NCBI GenBank assembly: GCA_014190275.1
Contig: BJGE01000009.1
Coordinates: 1 to 43,136 of the forward strand
From: Actinomycetes bacterium
GTDB taxonomy: Bacteria > Actinomycetota > Actinomycetes > S36-B12
Length of the DNA stretch: 43,136 bases
Reading direction: 5' to 3'
Below are positions 15,676 to 22,858 of the stretch, in pieces (positions within the stretch are counted from its first letter, which is position 1; each line of letters opens with the position of its first letter). The notes beneath the pieces are model-generated. The model was not told the DNA's origin and made no database searches. It saw nothing but the letters and a program-made list of their open reading frames with translations. The position numbers and the translations under genes were made by a program.

Positions 15676-17061
15676 ATGTCGGATCCAAAAACTTTGTCAC
15701 TCGAAATTGGAACTTGGGCAGAGTCGCTCGCAATAGTCGATGTGCCAAAGCATGTCCAAGACCAAGCACTGCTAAACATCCTTGATGCAGTTGGTATTGC
15801 GTTTGCGTCTACTAATTATGAATTTGCAACTCGTTCTATCGCTGCATCCGTTGCTTTGGGGTCAGGCCAGCGCGGTGCGATTGCTTGTTCTGAGCGGTTC
15901 ACTGTGCGCGATCAGGCAATGCTCAATGGGATCTTGATCCACGGTTTGGATTTTGATGACACCCACGTACCAGGCGTAATTCACGGAACCGCCAGCGCTC
16001 TACCTACGGCGATTGCTATCGCGGATGACCGTGAACTAAGTGGTAACGACTTGATCTTGGGTTTTCTAATCGCAGTAGAAATTGGGGCCCGAGTAGGTAC
16101 CGCTGCTAACGGCGGCTTCCATGCCCAAGGGTTCCACCCAACAGGTCTAGCTGGCGCATTTGGTGCGGCAACGGCAGCGGCAAAAATGTTGGGGCTGGAG
16201 GCGCATGGCATTTCCAGCGCACAAGGCATAGTTGGGTCCCTTGCATCAGGTTCAATGGAATTCCTCGAAACTGGAGCGTGGACTAAACGCCTTCACCCAG
16301 GATGGGCTGCCGTTGCGGGCATAACTGCGGCGGAACTCGCCAAAGCAAAGTTCGAGGCACCACCGGCCATCTACGAGGGTCGCTTTGGACTTTTTGCAGC
16401 CCACACCCCAGCGGCCCATGACCTAAAAATGGCTGCTGTCGCGGGAGACCTAGGAACATCGTGGGAATTACTGCGAGTTGCCATCAAGCCTTATGCCGCC
16501 TGCCACTTCACGCATGCCTGCATTGATATTGCGATTGCACTTGTAACTGAGAACAATTTAATGGCCTCGGACATCGAATCGGTTACTACCATCGTGCCGC
16601 CGCAAGTTGTGCCAGTTGTCTGTGAGCCAGCTCAGGCGAAATTAACCCCACGAAGCGATTATGATGCCAAATTCTCCTTACCATTCATTGTCGCAACTGC
16701 GATCTCAAAACGTCGATTTACCTTGGCTGATCTAGAAGATGATTGCTTGGTTGATCCGGAACTATTGGAATTAGCCGCAAAAGTTTCATACCAAAACGAC
16801 CCAAATCCAACATTCCCTAAGTACTTCCATGGTGAAGTAATTATTCAAACAAAAGACGGGCGCACGCTGCGCAAACGAGAAGACGTAAATCGGGGCGCTG
16901 ACACGCGTCCACTTGCTGCAAGTGAAGTCGAGACTAAGTTCCGAGACAATGTCGCTTTGGTGGGCGGGTCTGATGTTGCTGATCGAGTTCTTAATGCAGT
17001 TATGTCATTGCCAGGCACAAAGAACTCCCGTGATTTCGTCGAGGCACTAAGAGTCAGATGA
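15676..17061 (+). CDS. MmgE/PrpD-family protein
   Basis: A 461-residue protein of the family that includes 2-methylcitrate dehydratase, cis-aconitate decarboxylase and iminodisuccinate epimerase. Landmarks are GLDFDDTHVPGVIHGTASALPTAIA, FHAQGFHPTGLAGAFGAATAAA, KRLHPGWAAVAGITAAELA and KPYAACHFTHACID. Members handle small di- or tricarboxylic acids and need no metal. An AGGAG site lies before the ATG. Its stop overlaps the selD start. No citrate synthase or methylisocitrate lyase is nearby, so this is not a methylcitrate operon; the substrate is unknown. Confidence 0.9.
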   Translation: MSDPKTLSLEIGTWAESLAIVDVPKHVQDQALLNILDAVGIAFASTNYEFATRSIAASVALGSGQRGAIACSERFTVRDQAMLNGILIHGLDFDDTHVPGVIHGTASALPTAIAIADDRELSGNDLILGFLIAVEIGARVGTAANGGFHAQGFHPTGLAGAFGAATAAAKMLGLEAHGISSAQGIVGSLASGSMEFLETGAWTKRLHPGWAAVAGITAAELAKAKFEAPPAIYEGRFGLFAAHTPAAHDLKMAAVAGDLGTSWELLRVAIKPYAACHFTHACIDIAIALVTENNLMASDIESVTTIVPPQVVPVVCEPAQAKLTPRSDYDAKFSLPFIVATAISKRRFTLADLEDDCLVDPELLELAAKVSYQNDPNPTFPKYFHGEVIIQTKDGRTLRKREDVNRGADTRPLAASEVETKFRDNVALVGGSDVADRVLNAVMSLPGTKNSRDFVEALRVR

Positions 17062-18077
17062 AACGTGGGGTATCGACGGTGAGCCTGCGGGACTTTACTT
17101 CATGTGGTGGATGCGCAGCTAAAGCTGATGCATCCCTACTGTGGGCGCTTCGTTTCGCAGCAAGTAATCACCAAAATAGCGAGACTCTTATTGGCCTAGC
17201 TGAGCCAGATGATGCCGCAATTACTTTGCTCAATGAAACGACATCACTTATAACAACCGTCGATTTCTTTCCACCTGTGGTCAGTGATCCATATGAATAC
17301 GGTTATGTAAGTGCCCTAAATTCCCTGTCCGATATCTTCGCGATGGGAGGTTTGGCAAAGACAGCTTTGCTAATTTGTGGATTTCCAAAAGAAATTGATG
17401 ATTCGGAAATTGTTGCTTGCGTTTCCGGAGCGGCCCAAGCCTGTAAGGAGTCCGGAGTTGAAATCCTGGGTGGGCACACGGTACGTATCAGCGAACCCAT
17501 TTTTGGTTTGGCGGCAACCGGTTATGTGGATCCAAAACTCATCTGGCGCAAGACCGGAATGCAAAGTGAGGATCTACTTATGCTTTCTAAGCCACTTGGT
17601 GTTGGAGTGCTTCTATCGACCCGCACGGAAAACGATGAGGTAATTGCACTTGCTCAAATGAAAATCTCAAACCAAGTAGCCAGAAATTCGTTAGCCGCAC
17701 ATGGGACTGCAGTGCATGCAGTGACTGACATAACTGGATTTGGATTAATTGGGCATCTCAGCGAGATGCTAGGCGCGAGTGCGCTGGATGCAAAAGTTCA
17801 ATTGCCATCCCAAGCCGTCATTGCCCGAGCCCAAGAGCTATTCGACGCAGGGGTAAGAACCTCAGCAGATGGCCGTAATCGTGAGGTCTTAAACCGAGAA
17901 GTTTTAGGCGTAGATAGTAGCAACCTACAAGCGGCGCTTTTTGATCCACAAACAAATGGTGGTCTGTTGGCCGCTGTTGGTCCTTCCTCGGAGATTGAAC
18001 TCATTGAAGTTGGATTTATCACTGTAGGTAAAGTTGTAGCTGGCTCAGGGAAAATCGAAATCTTAAGTAACCAATAG
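17058..18077 (+). CDS. selD: Selenide, water dikinase (selenophosphate synthase) homologue
   Basis: A 339-residue ATPase of the PurM/SelD fold. Catalytic Cys19 and Lys22 sit in SCGGCAAKAD. Further SelD motifs are PDDAA, TTVDFFPPVVSDPYEYG, LSDIFAMGG, GGHTVRISEPIFGLAATG, KPLGVGVLL, TDITGFGLIGHLSEM and DPQTNGGLL. The usual GGTxRN segment is changed (RTSADGRN). SelD makes selenophosphate from selenide and ATP for selenocysteine, 2-selenouridine or selenosugars. No SelA, SelB, tRNA-Sec or SelU is seen. The start overlaps the previous stop (ATGA), so it belongs to this operon. A role in a selenium-containing metabolite is possible; another thiol or acid substrate is the alternative. Confidence 0.88.
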   Translation: MKRGVSTVSLRDFTSCGGCAAKADASLLWALRFAASNHQNSETLIGLAEPDDAAITLLNETTSLITTVDFFPPVVSDPYEYGYVSALNSLSDIFAMGGLAKTALLICGFPKEIDDSEIVACVSGAAQACKESGVEILGGHTVRISEPIFGLAATGYVDPKLIWRKTGMQSEDLLMLSKPLGVGVLLSTRTENDEVIALAQMKISNQVARNSLAAHGTAVHAVTDITGFGLIGHLSEMLGASALDAKVQLPSQAVIARAQELFDAGVRTSADGRNREVLNREVLGVDSSNLQAALFDPQTNGGLLAAVGPSSEIELIEVGFITVGKVVAGSGKIEILSNQ

Positions 18078-18092
18078 CAAACTAAAGGATAA

Positions 18093-19301
18093 ATGATGCT
18101 ACGCCCCTTAGAAGGAATCACCGTCCTCTCGCTTGAACAATTTGGGGCGGGGCCGTTTGGCACAGTGCACTTGGCTGACTTAGGTGCCCGAATAATAAAG
18201 ATCGAAGATCCAAGTTCAGGCGGTGACGTTGGCCGGTATGTTCCACCCTACGCACACGGAGAAGACTCATTATTTTTTGAGGCATTTAATCGGAATAAAG
18301 AATCAATTTCATTAGATCTGTCAAAGCCGACTGGAAGAGCAACTTTCGACGACCTAGTCAAGCAAAGTGATGCAGTTTATTCAAATTTACGAGGCGATGT
18401 CCCCGGGAAGTTAAAGATTACTTATGAAGACTTAAAGCACTTGAATCCGGCGATCGTTTGCTGCTCGCTGAGTGGTTTTGGAATGAGTGGTCCGCGCTCC
18501 AAGGAACCCGGATATGACTACATGTTGCAGGGTTTAGCCGGTTGGATGTCACTAACCGGGGAGCCTGATGGTCCACCCACAAAGACCGGCCTCTCCTTAG
18601 TTGACTTCTCTGGTGGATTCGTGGCGGCTTTGGCGCTTTTAAGCGGGATTCATGCAGCACGTCGAGATGGCGTTGGGATGGATTGTGATGTCTCGCTATA
18701 TGACACTGCACTGTCGATGACAAGCTACATTGGTGCTTGGCATCTATCGGGTGACCACGAGCCAATCAGATATTCTCACTCCGCTCATCCATCACTGGTT
18801 CCGTTTCAGGTATTCAAGACGAAGGATGATTGGATTGTTATCGGGTGCGCAAAAGAAAAATTCTACGAACGCTTATGTGAAGTAATTAAGCGCCCAGATT
18901 TAGTTACCAATCTTGAATTTTCCAACTTCACGGTCCGGTACGAAAACCGTAATGCTTTAGTTTCTCAACTTGATGAAATCTTTAAGACTAGAACTACAGC
19001 AGAATGGCTATCTGATTTGGTCCCAGCTGGGGTTCCAAGTGCTCCCGTAAACACCATCGAGCAAGCCTTCAAGGAAGAACACACTATTGCGCGGCAGATG
19101 ATTGCCCATAGTGAGCATGAGTATTTTGGAAAACTTCGAACCCCGGCCTCGCCAGTTAACGTGGGCCCCAAACGACAAACTTACCAGCGCGCGCCAAAGC
19201 GTGGCGAGCACACGATTTCAGTTCTTAAGGAACTTCTGGATTTGAGTGATGAGCAAATTGAGGCTCTTGAGGCATCCGGAGCATTTGGGAAACCCAAGTG
19301 A
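18093..19301 (+). CDS. Class III CoA-transferase (CaiB/BaiF family)
   Basis: A 402-residue protein with the family's N-terminal VLSLEQFGAGPFGTVHLADLGA (split in two by the fold), EAFNRNKESISLDL, and the catalytic Asp about residue 142 in PGYDYMLQGLAGWMSLTG. It moves CoA from a donor thioester to a carboxylic acid without ATP. AAAGG lies just before two adjacent ATGs (18093 and 18096). Last gene of the tight seven-gene run. It probably makes the CoA ester used by the acyl-CoA dehydrogenase homologue, which is inference. Confidence 0.92.
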   Translation: MMLRPLEGITVLSLEQFGAGPFGTVHLADLGARIIKIEDPSSGGDVGRYVPPYAHGEDSLFFEAFNRNKESISLDLSKPTGRATFDDLVKQSDAVYSNLRGDVPGKLKITYEDLKHLNPAIVCCSLSGFGMSGPRSKEPGYDYMLQGLAGWMSLTGEPDGPPTKTGLSLVDFSGGFVAALALLSGIHAARRDGVGMDCDVSLYDTALSMTSYIGAWHLSGDHEPIRYSHSAHPSLVPFQVFKTKDDWIVIGCAKEKFYERLCEVIKRPDLVTNLEFSNFTVRYENRNALVSQLDEIFKTRTTAEWLSDLVPAGVPSAPVNTIEQAFKEEHTIARQMIAHSEHEYFGKLRTPASPVNVGPKRQTYQRAPKRGEHTISVLKELLDLSDEQIEALEASGAFGKPK

Positions 19302-19502
19302 AAGCCTGGGACGGCGTCGCTTGCGACCCACCTCCGCCACCCCACAAACAAAGGGGCCGAAGAACCAGTGCTGCAGTAGATCGACAACCCAATAGTTTGC
19401 GAGTTCGCGGTGCTCAAAGGGGCACCATGCTTGATCAATGCCGAAGTCGATTTGGGCATAGGCCAAGAGCACGTCCCATCGAGAATAATTTAGATCAGGC
19501 AC
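19218..19502 (-). CDS. Possible antisense or remnant ORF, unknown
   Basis: The minus strand is open from a stop near 19571 to 19218, with GTG at 19502. The part outside the CoA-transferase gene reads like a protein (NYSRWDVLLAYAQ, FGIDQAWCPFEHREL). The part inside that gene is a shadow. I know no matching family and see no ribosome site. It may be the remnant of a gene interrupted when the island was assembled, or chance. Confidence 0.2.
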   Translation of the reverse strand: MPDLNYSRWDVLLAYAQIDFGIDQAWCPFEHRELANYWVVDLLQHWFFGPFVCGVAEVGRKRRRPRLSLGFPKCSGCLKSLNLLITQIQKFLKN

Positions 19503-19533
19503 GCCCTGTTGAGTTAAAAGTATCGATGCGACA

Positions 19534-19947
19534 ATGTTGATGGCCGTACTCCGCCGGTTAGCGGATCACCGCAAGGTTCGGCGACAGGTTTACACTGCCC
19601 TAGAGCCTGCGGGTTGGATCGCAATAGAAATACGCGGCAGTGGAAGCGTAGCCAAGACCTCGGGGTTATTACCCAAAACTGATCAAAACATTAAATCCCC
19701 AGACTGTTATTACGCAAACCTCACCACAAGAAGAGATCTTCAAAAAGTGGCTGGATTAATTGATATTGAAGTGAGTCGTCGCCCCCACCTAACTCTCCTA
19801 AGTAGTAAGGACACGCCTCCAACTCATTCGCGGACACTCGTCTTCCGCGAGTGGGACGCTGATCAGATCCGCAAGAAGTCCTATTTACTGACCGGTCATA
19901 CTCTTGATTTTGTCCGGCTTGAGGTAGGGCCATCAAGGCCTCAATGA
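19534..19947 (+). CDS. Hypothetical protein upstream of GT20 gene, 137 residues
   Basis: I recognise no family. It is a basic soluble protein without signal peptide or hydrophobic segment. Composition is AT-rich like the island. It begins after a 232-bp gap from the CoA-transferase and ends four bases before the GTG of the GT20 gene, which suggests co-transcription with it. There is no strong ribosome site, and start codons (ATG at 19534 or 19540) are uncertain. Confidence that it is translated is moderate. Confidence 0.5.
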   Translation: MLMAVLRRLADHRKVRRQVYTALEPAGWIAIEIRGSGSVAKTSGLLPKTDQNIKSPDCYYANLTTRRDLQKVAGLIDIEVSRRPHLTLLSSKDTPPTHSRTLVFREWDADQIRKKSYLLTGHTLDFVRLEVGPSRPQ

Positions 19948-19951
19948 TCCG

Positions 19952-21328
19952 GTGACCAAAAGTGACCTAAGGATTAGCGTTCTATCAAGACGGGCGCCGA
20001 TTCGTTTTGGAAGCGGATCGGCGCCGTCAGTTGAACACGTTGGGGGACTAACTCGGGTTTTACCTGCCCTTGCTGAATTCGCCCACATCAATTGGTTTGC
20101 TTTTGCCTCAGATGGTCAAGGATCAATCCCCGGTAATTATTCGTACTCGGAGATAGCGCACCAAGTGCTTCGAAACGAAATAAACATCTCTTTAGTTAAG
20201 GTGAATGACGAATCTTTAAATCTAGGTGATTGGCTGTGTGCGACGATTTTTTGGCCACTACTCCATGACCTAGAGATTCCAAAGATAGGTGCCGCAAAAC
20301 TTGATAGCAGCCTTGCAGCCATCGCGGAGTCGAGCTCTGCCCTTGCCCATGCCTCTGTAGAGTCTGAGGCTTCAGGTTTTTTTGTTAATGACTTCCAACT
20401 CTCCCAAGTGCCTTTGGCTCTGCGGGCCAGCGGAAAGCGTGAACCTATAACCTTCTTTTTGCACACCCCCTGGCCAAAAACCATGCCGAGCAACCCAACC
20501 ACGTTGAAATTACTGAAGTTTCTAGCAACCGGAATGCTGGCAGCAAACGTTATTGAATTCCAAACGAAGCATGATTTGTTGGGGTTTCAGGAATTCACAG
20601 CTCGGTATTTTTCACTCGAGGCAACCGGGGCTCTATTACGAGTTAATCCTGTGTCGGTTGATTACTCAAGATTGCAGAATCTAGCGCAGGGAAAAGATTT
20701 GGTAACGAGCCTTGAGCGGAATGATATTAGTTTTGTGCATATTGCACGCAGCGATCCAGTAAAGAACACCGCGGCGGTCATCGACGCTTTCACGCAGGTC
20801 TTTCAGGCTCGGATTCAATCTGGATATCGCATATATTTAGATTTATTCATTGTCCCCTCCAGACAGCAATGGCCGGAGTATCAGCACTTATTTAATGAGA
20901 TCCTCCGACAGGTCGAAGTCGCTAATGAAGAACTGAGCATCCATCAAAAGGATGCCATCAGATTGCGTATCGGAAACGATCACCAAAATGCAGTTAGGGC
21001 GCTAACTCGATATGACTACTTACTGGTTTGCTCAGTTGCTGACGGGCTGAATCTAGTTGTTAAGGAAGGCGCTATTTTGAATCAACGTAATGGCGTAATT
21101 ATAAGTACGCCTAAAGTCGGCGCAATGGCAGAGTTGGGTGATTTCTGTGTAATTGCAAGGGACTCCAGTGAAGCTAATATTGTGGCGGCAATAAAGTGTG
21201 CGATGAATTTAGATCCTGCAATTCGGGTCTCCATGTCACAAAAGCTTAGAAATCAAGTGAAGGAATACGACTTAAGTCACTGGGCAAGGTCCGTGGTTGC
21301 TAATTTTGACCTCAAGGGACAGGCCTAA
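19952..21328 (+). CDS. GT20-family glycosyltransferase (trehalose-6-phosphate-synthase-like)
   Basis: A 458-residue protein with the GT-B fold of OtsA. Counterparts of OtsA motifs are GGLTRVLPAL, VNDFQLSQVPLALR, ITFFLHTPWP (about 167), IEFQTKHDLLGFQ, HIARSDPVKN (about 262; Arg and Lys at the OtsA spacing) and SVADGLNLVVKEG (about 362). These bind the nucleotide sugar donor. The acceptor side is less conserved, so trehalose-6-phosphate need not be the product; glucosylglycerol-phosphate, valienol-type or sulfur/selenium glycosides are alternatives. No trehalose phosphatase is present. A GTG start is used. It is the last gene of the AT-rich island. Confidence 0.85.
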   Translation: MTKSDLRISVLSRRAPIRFGSGSAPSVEHVGGLTRVLPALAEFAHINWFAFASDGQGSIPGNYSYSEIAHQVLRNEINISLVKVNDESLNLGDWLCATIFWPLLHDLEIPKIGAAKLDSSLAAIAESSSALAHASVESEASGFFVNDFQLSQVPLALRASGKREPITFFLHTPWPKTMPSNPTTLKLLKFLATGMLAANVIEFQTKHDLLGFQEFTARYFSLEATGALLRVNPVSVDYSRLQNLAQGKDLVTSLERNDISFVHIARSDPVKNTAAVIDAFTQVFQARIQSGYRIYLDLFIVPSRQQWPEYQHLFNEILRQVEVANEELSIHQKDAIRLRIGNDHQNAVRALTRYDYLLVCSVADGLNLVVKEGAILNQRNGVIISTPKVGAMAELGDFCVIARDSSEANIVAAIKCAMNLDPAIRVSMSQKLRNQVKEYDLSHWARSVVANFDLKGQA

Positions 21329-21514
21329 AAATTTCCCCCGCCCGTGCGCACCGATACAAGATTACTTGGCAATTCTCGCGCCATTTAAACGCACCAAGTT
21401 TTGATTGAAGTGAAAACGTGCGAACTTTAAACGGTAAATGTCAGTTACATTATTGGTTTTTTTGATTTCGCACACCAAGCTCGAATGTGACTTACTGGGC
21501 TTGGGTCTTGTCTT

Positions 21515-21588
21515 AGGGTGCGCCCGCAATCTGCAGGCGCACGAGGGAAAGCCCTGGCCGTTTGAGAATCGCCAAGAGGGCGCACCCT
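21515..21588 (+). ncRNA. Possible structured RNA (11-bp closing stem with inner hairpins)
   Basis: AGGGTGCGCCC at 21515-21525 pairs perfectly with GGGCGCACCCT at 21578-21588. Within the 52-nt interior, TGC-AGGC-GCA, AGGG-AAAG-CCCT and TGGC...GCCA can each form, giving a multibranch fold. It lies 117 bases before the serine hydrolase start. I match it to no known riboswitch. Strand is unproven since both strands can fold; a recombination site is an alternative. Confidence 0.35.
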
Positions 21589-21692
21589 GCTGTAGGGGCG
21601 CCACTTGGCCAAACCAGTTTTATGTTCTAGTTGACAAGGTCGAGGTGATTGGCGTGGGCGGCGAATTCCGCGGTTCCCCTTGCGTGACAGAG

Positions 21693-21698
21693 CATACT
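21693..21698 (+). promoter_or_regulatory. -10-like box for leaderless serine hydrolase gene
   Basis: CATACT followed by TAGGGC and then the GTG start at 21705, spacer six. It is nearly identical to the start regions at 23961 and 30658. Confidence 0.5.
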
Positions 21699-21704
21699 TA
21701 GGGC

Positions 21705-22829
21705 GTGACGCGGCCAACCCTTGCCAACTGGATGGCACCTGACCACGCCTTTTGGTCGTTTCGACATGTGCGTGAACTGATCCCGACGGCGCAAGTAGAC
21801 CCCGCTGCAACACCGCGCGCGCTACCCCGGGACATAAAGTCTGAAATCGGTGGGTTAGTCGTCGACTTCCATGAAGGCCCGCAAGCTGTAGTTGACTTCC
21901 TAGGTTCGACGAACACCGACTCGTTCACGGTTGTTTGCGGTGAAGATCTCGTTTTCGAATGGTTGGCACCGGGTGTAGTTGATGTCGAGCCGCACCTGAT
22001 ATTCAGCGTGACAAAGTCGGTCACCGGCATGTTGGTCGGCGCGCTGGTGCAAGAGGGCTTAATTGATGTTGATGCACCGGTCACAAAATATGTGCCTGAG
22101 GTTGCGGGCAGTGGATTCGGTGATGCAAGTGTTCGAAACTTGCTGGATATGGCGGTGAGTTACCAGTTCGTGGAGGACTACTCACCGGGGCCCGACATCA
22201 TTGCGTACCGACATTCGGTCGGCTGGTATCCGGCGCCTTTGGGGGCTCTTGACTTGCATGACTTCATCGCATCACGCGAGAAGCAGGGTGAACACGGCAA
22301 GGCATTTCGTTATCTGTCGCCCACCACGGATCTTGTTGGCTGGGTAATAGAAGGGGCCAGCGGTTTGCCGTATGCGACGGCACTGTCGAAGTACATCTGG
22401 TCGAAAATCGGGACCGAGGCCCCGGCGCACATCACCGTTGATCGCCAAGGGTCACCGCGCGCTGCGGGAGGGCTATCGGTAATCCCGCGCGATATGGCGC
22501 GCTTCGGCATGATGATTCGTGATGGCGGGATGGGTGTTATCGACCCGGCGTTCCTCGCGGATGTCTACGACAACGGCAACAGGGCGCAGTGGGCGGCGGG
22601 TGACTTCAAAGATCTCTTTCCGAAAGGTGGCTATCGATCATTTTGCTACAAACCCGGTGATGACCCGGATGTGGTCATGGGCATCGGGATTCATGGTCAA
22701 TTCCTTTATGTTGATCGACCGCGCGGGGTGGTGGTGGCAAAGCAGTCATCCTGGCCGATGCCCGATGACGATGACATGCATTTGGATTCGTACCGCGCCT
22801 GCCGCGGGGTCGCTCGCGCCCTAGGTTAG
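21705..22829 (+). CDS. Serine hydrolase, class C beta-lactamase family
   Basis: A 374-residue soluble protein of the penicillin-binding/beta-lactamase fold. The nucleophile motif SxxK is SVTK in HLIFSVTKSVTGMLVGAL. The second motif region is YLSPTTDLVGWVIE, and the sequence GIGIHGQFLYVDRPRGVVVAKQS fits the third conserved strand. Relatives include esterases and 6-aminohexanoate-dimer hydrolase (NylB). It lacks a signal peptide, so it acts in the cytoplasm; substrate unknown. The GTG start follows a CATACT box. Base composition is back to chromosomal GC, so it is outside the island. Confidence 0.88.
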   Translation: MTRPTLANWMAPDHAFWSFRHVRELIPTAQVDPAATPRALPRDIKSEIGGLVVDFHEGPQAVVDFLGSTNTDSFTVVCGEDLVFEWLAPGVVDVEPHLIFSVTKSVTGMLVGALVQEGLIDVDAPVTKYVPEVAGSGFGDASVRNLLDMAVSYQFVEDYSPGPDIIAYRHSVGWYPAPLGALDLHDFIASREKQGEHGKAFRYLSPTTDLVGWVIEGASGLPYATALSKYIWSKIGTEAPAHITVDRQGSPRAAGGLSVIPRDMARFGMMIRDGGMGVIDPAFLADVYDNGNRAQWAAGDFKDLFPKGGYRSFCYKPGDDPDVVMGIGIHGQFLYVDRPRGVVVAKQSSWPMPDDDDMHLDSYRACRGVARALG

Positions 22830-22858
22830 CCAGTACCTTTTTGTTGGGAGCGGTTTTA

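Larger units (their letters stand above)
11481..21700. mobile_element. Probable horizontally acquired genomic island next to tRNA-Arg
   Basis: From about 11700 to 21500 the DNA is visibly richer in A+T, with many TTA, AAA and ATT codons, unlike the GC-ending codons on both sides. The block starts just downstream of tRNA-Arg, a common integration target, and carries one coherent set of metabolic genes. No integrase, transposase or clear att duplication was found, so transfer is inferred from composition and position only. Boundaries are approximate. Confidence 0.6.
21329..21704. other. Intergenic stretch between island and serine hydrolase gene
   Basis: The first 150 bases are AT-rich with no gene I can support. 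The remainder returns to high GC and contains a large inverted repeat (21515-21588). ORFs on either strand here have no recognisable motif. The right edge of the island probably lies in this stretch. Confidence 0.5.

Noticed and set aside
15676-17061. 2-methylcitrate cycle (PrpD) assignment
   Set aside because: No prpB, prpC or acnD is nearby, and the operon partners do not belong to that cycle.
19298-19540. 80-residue plus-strand ORF after the CoA-transferase gene
   Set aside because: Low-complexity Pro/Arg translation, no ribosome site and no recognisable motif.
21571-21588. GGGCGCAC shared by the tRNA-Arg 3' end and the right island edge, as a possible att duplication
   Set aside because: Only eight bases match without gaps, which is expected by chance in GC-rich DNA.
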